64,000 nt of DNA from an uncultured Albidovulum sp. (GTDB lineage Bacteria > Pseudomonadota > Alphaproteobacteria > Rhodobacterales > Rhodobacteraceae). The notes under the pieces were generated by a model. That model ran no database searches. It worked only from the letters and a program-made list of their open reading frames with translations, and was not told where the DNA came from. Below are positions 59,141 through 64,000 of this stretch, one piece after another. The stretch spans positions 62,001-126,000 of the forward strand of contig CAJYAD010000011.1 of assembly GCA_913064775.1 (NCBI GenBank), given 5' to 3'. How positions within the stretch are numbered: position 1 is the stretch's first letter; each line of letters begins with the position of its first letter. Both the position numbers and the translations under genes were made by a program.

Positions 59141-59594
59141 GCTGCCTTCTCCCGTTAACTGTGTCGCGTCGTCGGACATCCCCGGCAGCATAAGGCCAGC
59201 CACCTGCGCGTAAAGCCGCGGCGGGCGCGGCGTGTAATCGCCTTTCAGCACATGTGGGATTCGGTTCTCGAACATCCAGGAATTGCCCGCCGATTTCGAA
59301 ATCACATCATAGATCGCGGCCAGATCCAGCCCGGCGGGGCGCGGCGACATGCTGATCGACGCATCGCTGTGGCGGGGGTCAACGGCTTGCCGGCCGCCGC
59401 CCTTGTCACGCCCAGCCTGACAACCATTTCTTCCTCTCGTCGGATGATCGGCCGCGTCGCGGCAGAGCATCTGGTGAAACACATCTCGGGCCAGCATGCG
59501 CGCTCGAAACGGTTCGACGTATCGTACGAACCGATCGCGCGCGACAGTACCTGACTGGCCGCCCGGCCAACCGAAACGAAAAAGGAGACCAGAC
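59141..59594. other. 454-base region between otnK and the SDR gene, with a dehydrogenase relic
   Basis: The otnK and SDR genes diverge from this region, so it must hold both promoters. About 110 bases (59225-59335) are a remnant of a YgbJ/LtnD-like gene on the minus strand. The rest (about 59340-59590) shows no gene that I can support. Confidence 0.6.
59225..59335 (-). pseudogene. Relic of a YgbJ/LtnD-type L-threonate dehydrogenase gene
   Basis: In the minus-strand frame leading into otnK the translation reads LDLAAIYDVISKSAGNSWMF, then ENRIPHVLKGDYTPR. This matches the conserved segment of YgbJ/LtnD (E. coli YgbJ has AGNSWMFENR-x-HVV-DGDYTPR). The following SAVDIFVKDLG-type segment is not preserved, and the Rossmann N-terminus is missing. 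In many bacteria ltnD sits directly before otnK, exactly where this relic lies. Its role seems to have passed to the dehydrogenase at 55364. The segment is too short to be functional. Confidence 0.7.
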
Positions 59595-60431
59595 ATGCAT
59601 AACTCAGTCGGACCGGGGAAGGTCGCCGTCGTCACCGGCGGCGCATCGGGACTGGGGCTGGAGGCTGCGGGGCGCTTCGCGGCGCTTGGCATGAAGGTCT
59701 GCATCGCCGACCTGCCCGGCGCGGCGCTGGAAGCCGCTGGCCAATCGGTCGGCGCGCTGGCCTCGGACAGGGTGATCTGCGTGCCGACCGACGTGGGCAA
59801 ATTGGATCAGATCCGGGCGCTGGAGGCCCGCGTGACCGCCGAGCTTGGCCCGGTCAGCGTGCTGATGAACAACGCCGGCATGCAGCCCGGCAGCTCGATC
59901 TTCGATGCCGAGGCCAATTGGGACCGCATCATCGCGGTGAACATGTTGGGCATCATCCGCGGCGCACAGATCTTCGCGCCCGGCATGATCGCGTCGGGGC
60001 AGCCGGGGCTGATCCTCAACACCGGCTCGAAACAGGGGATCACCACGCCGCCGGGCGATCCGGCCTATAACCTGTCGAAAGCCGGGGTGAAGGCCTTCAC
60101 CGAGGCGCTGCAACATCATCTGCGCAATACCAAGGACTGCCAGGTCGAGGCCAAGCTGTTCATCCCGGGCTTCGTCTTCACCCCGCTGACCGCCCATGGC
60201 CGCACCGAAAAGCCCGCCGGTGCCTGGACACCCGCGCAGACGATCGATTTCCTGTTCCAATCGGTCGAGCGTGGCGATTTCTACATCCTCTGCCCCGACA
60301 ACGATGTCGGCCGCGCGACGGACGCCAAGCGCATCGCCTGGGCCGCCGGCGACATCACCGAGAACCGCCCGCCGTTGTCGCGCTGGCATCCCGATTACGG
60401 CGCGGCCTTCAAGGCCTGGCTCGACAGCTAG
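59595..60431 (+). CDS. Short-chain dehydrogenase/reductase (SDR)
   Basis: 278 aa from the ATG at 59595 with SD aaaaaggagacc. The cofactor motif is TGGASGLGLEAAGRF, the structural NNAG is in VLMNNAGMQPGSS, and the active site is Ser (NTGSKQG) with YNLSK (Tyr/Lys). It is a classical SDR. The extended C-terminus (ITENRPPLSRWHPDYGAAFK) occurs in some alphaproteobacterial SDRs of unknown substrate. It is divergent from the otn operon. The stop codon shares the palindrome CTAG with the convergent hydrolase gene. Confidence 0.9.
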   Translation: MHNSVGPGKVAVVTGGASGLGLEAAGRFAALGMKVCIADLPGAALEAAGQSVGALASDRVICVPTDVGKLDQIRALEARVTAELGPVSVLMNNAGMQPGSSIFDAEANWDRIIAVNMLGIIRGAQIFAPGMIASGQPGLILNTGSKQGITTPPGDPAYNLSKAGVKAFTEALQHHLRNTKDCQVEAKLFIPGFVFTPLTAHGRTEKPAGAWTPAQTIDFLFQSVERGDFYILCPDNDVGRATDAKRIAWAAGDITENRPPLSRWHPDYGAAFKAWLDS

Positions 60432-61282
60432 GCCCCGCCCGCGATCAGCGCGTCCAGCACCTCGGCCACCCCGGCGATCGCCGCCGGGCTAACCAGACTG
60501 GGCGCGTGGCCGCACGCCTTGAACAGGGTCAGGCCGGGGCGCGGGCCGCTGGTCTGCATCCGCTCGGCGATTTCCGCGGTCAGCAGGTCCGAGCGGGCGC
60601 CGCGGATCAGATGCATCGGCGTCTCGATCCGGGCGTAGCGGTCCCAGCTGGTGAAATCCTCGGGGCGCAGATCGAACTGCGCGACGATCCTGGGGTCGTA
60701 GTGCAGCGTCAGCCTGCCGTCGCCGCGCCGGCGCACTGAGGTTTCCGCCATCCTTTGCCAAAAGCCGTCTTCCGCCGGGCCGAAGGGGGTATAGACCTGA
60801 CGCAGCCAGGCCTCGGCCTCGGTCACCGTGGCGAAGGCGGGCAGGCTGCCCGCATAGGTCACGATCCGCGCGACGGCGGGTGCGGGCAATTCGGGGCCGA
60901 TGTCGTTCACGATCAGCGCCCGCAGCCGCGCCGCCTGCGGCCCCGAGGCGATGCGCATCCCGATCAGCCCCCCCATCGAGGTGCCCAGCCAGGCCGCCCG
61001 CCCGATCCCCAGCGCGTCCAGCAGCGCCAGCGCCTGGGCGGCATAGGCGTCAAGGGCATAGTCCCGCGCCGGATCTCGTGCCCAGCTCGACAGCCCGCGC
61101 CCGATCGTGTCGGGGCAGATCACCCGCCAGCGATCCGCCAGCCCCCGGGCGAGTTCGTCGAAATCGCGCCCCGTCCGCGCCAGCCCGTGCCACAGCACCA
61201 GCGCCGGCGCCTTCGCGTCGCCCCATTCGGTGAGGTGGACCTCATGCCCGGGGATCGCGATGAAGCGGGAGGTCGGGGTCAT
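60428..61282 (-). CDS. Alpha/beta hydrolase
   Basis: 284 aa from the ATG at 61282, which overlaps the LivM-type permease stop by 4 bases. The oxyanion HG is in LVLWHGLARTGRDF, the nucleophile elbow is GTSMGG (AAWLGTSMGGLIGM), and the His is in FKACGHAPSLVSP. It is translationally coupled to the LIV-type ABC operon, so it may hydrolyse the imported compound, for example an ester or lactone. The specificity is unknown. Its TAG stop shares CTAG with the convergent SDR stop. Confidence 0.88.
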   Translation of the reverse strand: MTPTSRFIAIPGHEVHLTEWGDAKAPALVLWHGLARTGRDFDELARGLADRWRVICPDTIGRGLSSWARDPARDYALDAYAAQALALLDALGIGRAAWLGTSMGGLIGMRIASGPQAARLRALIVNDIGPELPAPAVARIVTYAGSLPAFATVTEAEAWLRQVYTPFGPAEDGFWQRMAETSVRRRGDGRLTLHYDPRIVAQFDLRPEDFTSWDRYARIETPMHLIRGARSDLLTAEIAERMQTSGPRPGLTLFKACGHAPSLVSPAAIAGVAEVLDALIAGGA

Positions 61283-62352
61283 TTGCGCGCCTCGCGGCGG
61301 GTCAGGGTGCCGGCGATCCCGGCGGGGAAGAAATAGACAAGCAGGATGAACGCGATCCCCAGCCACAAAAGCCAGCGATCGGGGTTCAGCAGCGCGGGCA
61401 GCAGCGGCAGCCCGGCCGTGGCACCGGCCGCCGCCTGCATCACGTCGCGCAGGTAATATTGCGCCATCACCAGCGCCGCCGCGCCGATCACCGCGCCCCA
61501 CATCGTGCCCATGCCGCCGATCACCACCATCAACAGGATATCCACCATGATCTCGAAGCTCAGCGTGGTGTCGGGGCCGGTGTATTGCAGCCAGATCGCG
61601 TAAAGCACGCCCGCAAGCGCTGCCATCACCGCGGTAAAGCCGAAGACGAAGGTACGGTAGGCGACGACGCGGTACCCCAGCGCCTCGGCCCGGGCCTCGT
61701 TCTCGCGGATCGCCTTCAGCACCGTGCCCAGCGGCGAGACAGTGACCCGCAGCAGCAAAAGGTAAAGCAGCAGCGCGCAGAAGAAGACCAGGTAATAGGC
61801 GAGGATCTGGCCATCCATGCGCACCCCGAACAGCCGCGCGGTCTTGCCCGCCGCATCATGCCACAGCGGCGTCGCCGGGCTGAAGAGGTCAGGCGTGGAA
61901 TAGGTCAGCCCGTCCTCGCCCCCGGTCAGCCCCGACAGCTGCGATGCCAGCACCAGCGCGACCGAGGCCACCGCCAGCGTCACCATGGCGAAGAAGATCG
62001 CCCGCACACGCAGCGACAAAAGCCCGATCAGCACCGCCAGCACCAGGGCCGCCAGCACCCCCAGCGCGCCGCCGATCAGCAGCGCGCCCCAGCTGGCATC
62101 GGATTGCGACAGCGCGATCGCGGTGCCATAGGCGCCAAGGCCGAAGAACATCGTATGGGCAAAGCTGACTACGCCGGTATAGCCGATCAGCAGATCGTAG
62201 CTGGCCACCAGCACGATGAAGACGCAAATCCGCGCCGCCACCTGAATCGGGCGCACGCCGGGAAACAGGAAGGGCGCCAGCAGCAGCGCCACGCCGATTG
62301 CCAGCACGATCAGCCGTACGCTCCACCCGCCGGGTCCGAGTTTCGTCATCAC
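61279..62352 (-). CDS. LivM-type branched-chain amino acid ABC permease (second system)
   Basis: 357 aa with many hydrophobic segments. SYDLLIGYTGVVSFAHTMFF is the LivM signature, KAIRENEARAEALGYRVVAY is the coupling loop, and VIGGMGTMWGAVIGAAALVM lies near the C-terminus. It lies 6 bases after the LivH-type gene. The ATGA overlap with the downstream hydrolase ties that enzyme to the transporter. Confidence 0.92.
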   Translation of the reverse strand: MMTKLGPGGWSVRLIVLAIGVALLLAPFLFPGVRPIQVAARICVFIVLVASYDLLIGYTGVVSFAHTMFFGLGAYGTAIALSQSDASWGALLIGGALGVLAALVLAVLIGLLSLRVRAIFFAMVTLAVASVALVLASQLSGLTGGEDGLTYSTPDLFSPATPLWHDAAGKTARLFGVRMDGQILAYYLVFFCALLLYLLLLRVTVSPLGTVLKAIRENEARAEALGYRVVAYRTFVFGFTAVMAALAGVLYAIWLQYTGPDTTLSFEIMVDILLMVVIGGMGTMWGAVIGAAALVMAQYYLRDVMQAAAGATAGLPLLPALLNPDRWLLWLGIAFILLVYFFPAGIAGTLTRREARK

Positions 62353-62358
62353 CGCCCC

Positions 62359-63351
62359 CTATTTCGCCGCCGGCCGCAGCCCGTTCGGGCGCCACATCAG
62401 GATCACCATCATCAGCACCATGTTCGACGCCAGCGCCGCCTTGGGCAGCAGGAAGCCCACGTAATTGTCGATCAGCCCGACCAGCAGCGCGCCCAGAAGC
62501 GTGCCCTCGATCGACCCGAGTCCGCCGATGATCACCACGATGAACACCACGATCATCATCTTCGCCCCCATGTCGGGCGAGATCAGCTGCTGATAGCCCG
62601 CCCACATCGCCCCGCCCATCGCGGCAAGGGCCGATCCCAGCATGAACACCCCGATGAACAGCCGGCCGATGCGAAAGCCCAGCGCTTCGACCATCTCGCG
62701 GTTCTCGACGCCGGCGCGGATCAGCAGACCCACCCGGGTGCGGTTGAGCAGGACGTAAAGCCCGGCATAGACCATCACCCCCAGCACCACGGCAAAGATG
62801 CGGTAGTTTTCGATCGAGACATCGCCCCAGATGAAGGCGCCCTGCAGGATCTTCGGCCGCGCGACCGGCAGAGGAGAGCCGCCCCAGACCACGATGATCA
62901 GCTGCTCGGACACGATCAGCGCGCCCATGGTGATCAGGATCTGGCGCAGGTGGTCGCGATAGACCGGGCGGATGATGACGGTCTCGAAAAGGAAGCCGCC
63001 GATCAGCCCGGCGCCCACGGCGGCCGCGATGGCAATCGCCAGCGCGCCGAGGTTCAGCACCCAACTGTCGGCCCCCAGCCAGCCCGACATATGCGCCAGC
63101 ACCGTTGCGGCGACGAAGGCCCCGAGCGAGGCAAAGGCCGAATGGCCGAAGTTCAGCACATCCATCAGCCCAAACACCAGACTAAGCCCCGAAGCCATCA
63201 GAAACAGCATCATCCCCATCGCCAGCCCCGCGACGGTCAGCGTGATCCAGATCGACGGCGCCCCGATCAGCGCCAGCGCGACCAGCGCCACGATCAGCGG
63301 CAGCAGGTTGACGCCGCCAAGGCGGGTCATGGTGGCGGAAAGCTGGTTCAT
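62359..63351 (-). CDS. LivH-type branched-chain amino acid ABC permease (second system)
   Basis: 330 aa. SGLSLVFGLMDVLNFGHSAF is the LivH signature, RAGVENREMVEALGFRIGRL the coupling loop and IIGGLGSIEGTLLGALLVGL the C-terminal block. An extra N-terminal helix (LPLIVALVALALIGAPSIWI) makes it longer than the first system's LivH. The two LIV systems in the window are therefore distinct in form and not recent duplicates. Confidence 0.92.
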   Translation of the reverse strand: MNQLSATMTRLGGVNLLPLIVALVALALIGAPSIWITLTVAGLAMGMMLFLMASGLSLVFGLMDVLNFGHSAFASLGAFVAATVLAHMSGWLGADSWVLNLGALAIAIAAAVGAGLIGGFLFETVIIRPVYRDHLRQILITMGALIVSEQLIIVVWGGSPLPVARPKILQGAFIWGDVSIENYRIFAVVLGVMVYAGLYVLLNRTRVGLLIRAGVENREMVEALGFRIGRLFIGVFMLGSALAAMGGAMWAGYQQLISPDMGAKMMIVVFIVVIIGGLGSIEGTLLGALLVGLIDNYVGFLLPKAALASNMVLMMVILMWRPNGLRPAAK

Positions 63352-63412
63352 GGGCGACCTCCGGAATAGTGCCAGATCGACGGGGCGGCGCGGTGCGTCA
63401 TGTGCTTGCGCC

Positions 63413-64000
63413 TCATACAGACAGGCTCAGCAGCCGGGTCTGCAGGGCGCGGTCCTCGGCGAAGGCCGCCATCGTGCCGGTGTGGACGATGCGGCCGTCC
63501 TCAATCACGCCCATGTCGCGGCCCAGGCTGCGGGCGAATTCGAAATTCTGCTCGACCAGCAGGATGGTGGTGTCGCGGGCGATCTCTCGGAAGGCTTCGG
63601 CCATGGCGTCGACGATCGCGGGGGCAAGGCCCTTGGTGGGTTCGTCGATCATGATCAGCGCGCGCGGCTCGATGATCGCGCGGGCCACCGCCAGCATCTG
63701 CTTCTGCCCGCCTGAAAGCCCGCCCGCGGTCGAATTCCAGAAGGTCTTCAGCGCCGGAAACAAGCTGTGGATCCACTCCAGCCGCGCGCCGTCGAACCGC
63801 CCCCGCAGGGTGGCGAGCGTCATGTTCTCGGCCACGGTCAGGCTGCGGAAGATGCCCATGTCTTCGGGCACGAACGCCACGCCCCTGCGGGCGATGACCG
63901 ACGGGTGAAGCCCCGCGATCTCCTCGCCCCGGAAACGGACCGAGCCGGCATGCGGCGCCCGGAGGCCCATGATGCTGCGCAGCGTCGTGGTCTTGCCGGC
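63413..64000 (-). CDS. LivF-type ABC ATP-binding protein, cut by the right window edge
   Basis: Partial gene: the 5' end lies outside the window. The visible part starts inside Walker A (AGKTTTLRSIMGL), then shows GVAFVPEDMGIFRSLTVAEN, signature LSGGQKQMLAVARAII, Walker B LIMIDEPTKGLAP and the switch region ILLVEQNFEFARSL. It belongs with the LivH/LivM-type genes downstream. A LivG-type gene and the binding protein are expected just beyond the edge. The ATG at 63970 is an internal Met, not the start. Confidence 0.92.
   Translation of the reverse strand, partial: AGKTTTLRSIMGLRAPHAGSVRFRGEEIAGLHPSVIARRGVAFVPEDMGIFRSLTVAENMTLATLRGRFDGARLEWIHSLFPALKTFWNSTAGGLSGGQKQMLAVARAIIEPRALIMIDEPTKGLAPAIVDAMAEAFREIARDTTILLVEQNFEFARSLGRDMGVIEDGRIVHTGTMAAFAEDRALQTRLLSLSV

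Noticed and set aside
61459-63369. 636-codon plus-strand ORF opposite the second LIV permeases
   Set aside because: Extreme His/Gln/Arg composition, no motifs, fully antisense to two well-formed permease genes.
46244-64000. The two LIV-type ABC systems considered as a recent duplication
   Set aside because: Subunit lengths, signatures and gene order differ clearly between them.

Overview
The window is a 64 kb piece of a GC-rich alphaproteobacterial chromosome. By gene content and by a dispersed GGAGTATTT/CCAAGATGAAG intergenic element it looks like a member of the Rhodobacterales (Rhodobacter/Rhodovulum/Paracoccus-like). No rRNA, tRNA, CRISPR array, IS element or phage gene was recognised. 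Most genes sit in tight operons with ATGA, GTGA or TGATG stop/start overlaps. The lineage is inferred from protein style and gene order, because no phylogenetic marker was analysed.

Layout. (1) 0-12.8 kb, mixed genes: a retropepsin-like membrane protease, MtnA facing a SorC-family regulator, a TPR-sulfotransferase divergent from a DEAD-box helicase with a repetitive Gly/Lys/Ala tail, a LysR regulator divergent from a frameshifted YciI-like gene, a lipoprotein-type subtilisin autotransporter, and a class C beta-lactamase-like hydrolase. (2) 13.2-19.2 kb: a complete cydABDC operon (bd-type quinol oxidase plus its thiol exporter). (3) 19.3-25.9 kb: an M20 amidohydrolase, a BisC-like molybdoenzyme, and a TetR regulator divergent from an Old-Yellow-Enzyme/FAD N-demethylase-like protein. 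(4) 26-40.1 kb, minus strand: aerobic benzoate degradation through benzoyl-CoA epoxide (box pathway). It holds an ABC importer, benzoate-CoA ligase, an alpha/beta hydrolase, BoxC, BoxB, an unnoticed 57-residue Cys-rich small protein, BoxA, a thioesterase, the BoxR regulator (HTH plus shikimate-kinase-like domain) and a FadB-like fusion. (5) 40.3-43.3 kb: an arsenic operon with an ArsR-ArsC fusion, a GAPDH and ACR3. (6) 43.4-49.4 kb: an orphan multi-membrane-span protein and a complete LIV/HAAT-type ABC importer. (7) 49.5-59.6 kb: IclR, a ThDP-dependent enzyme, a TRAP transporter, and a convergent four-carbon sugar acid pathway (dehydrogenase, OtnI, OtnC, OtnK) with a relic of a second dehydrogenase. 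(8) 59.6-64 kb: an SDR, a hydrolase and a second LIV-type ABC system that runs off the right edge.

How the genes fit together. The ABC transporter and ligase would bring in benzoate and activate it. BoxA/BoxB would epoxidise benzoyl-CoA, BoxC would open the ring, and the FadB-like protein would act in the beta-oxidation-like tail. The aldehyde dehydrogenase BoxD is not in the window. Sites of the form TGC(A/G)-N6-TGC(A/G), which resemble the TGCA-N6-TGCA operator known for BzdR/BoxR, lie upstream of the importer, the ligase and boxC, so these units look like one regulon. The TRAP transporter probably feeds the Otn pathway with threonate/erythronate-like acids.

Most interesting observations: the 57-aa CxxCxxCxxCC protein coupled to boxA; the multi-promoter BoxR-type operator set; Gly-rich tandem-repeat insertions in loops of unrelated enzymes (OtnK, BoxA, and less regularly BisC); the YgbJ/LtnD relic upstream of otnK; short upstream ORFs coupled to two operons; and the frameshifted YciI gene.
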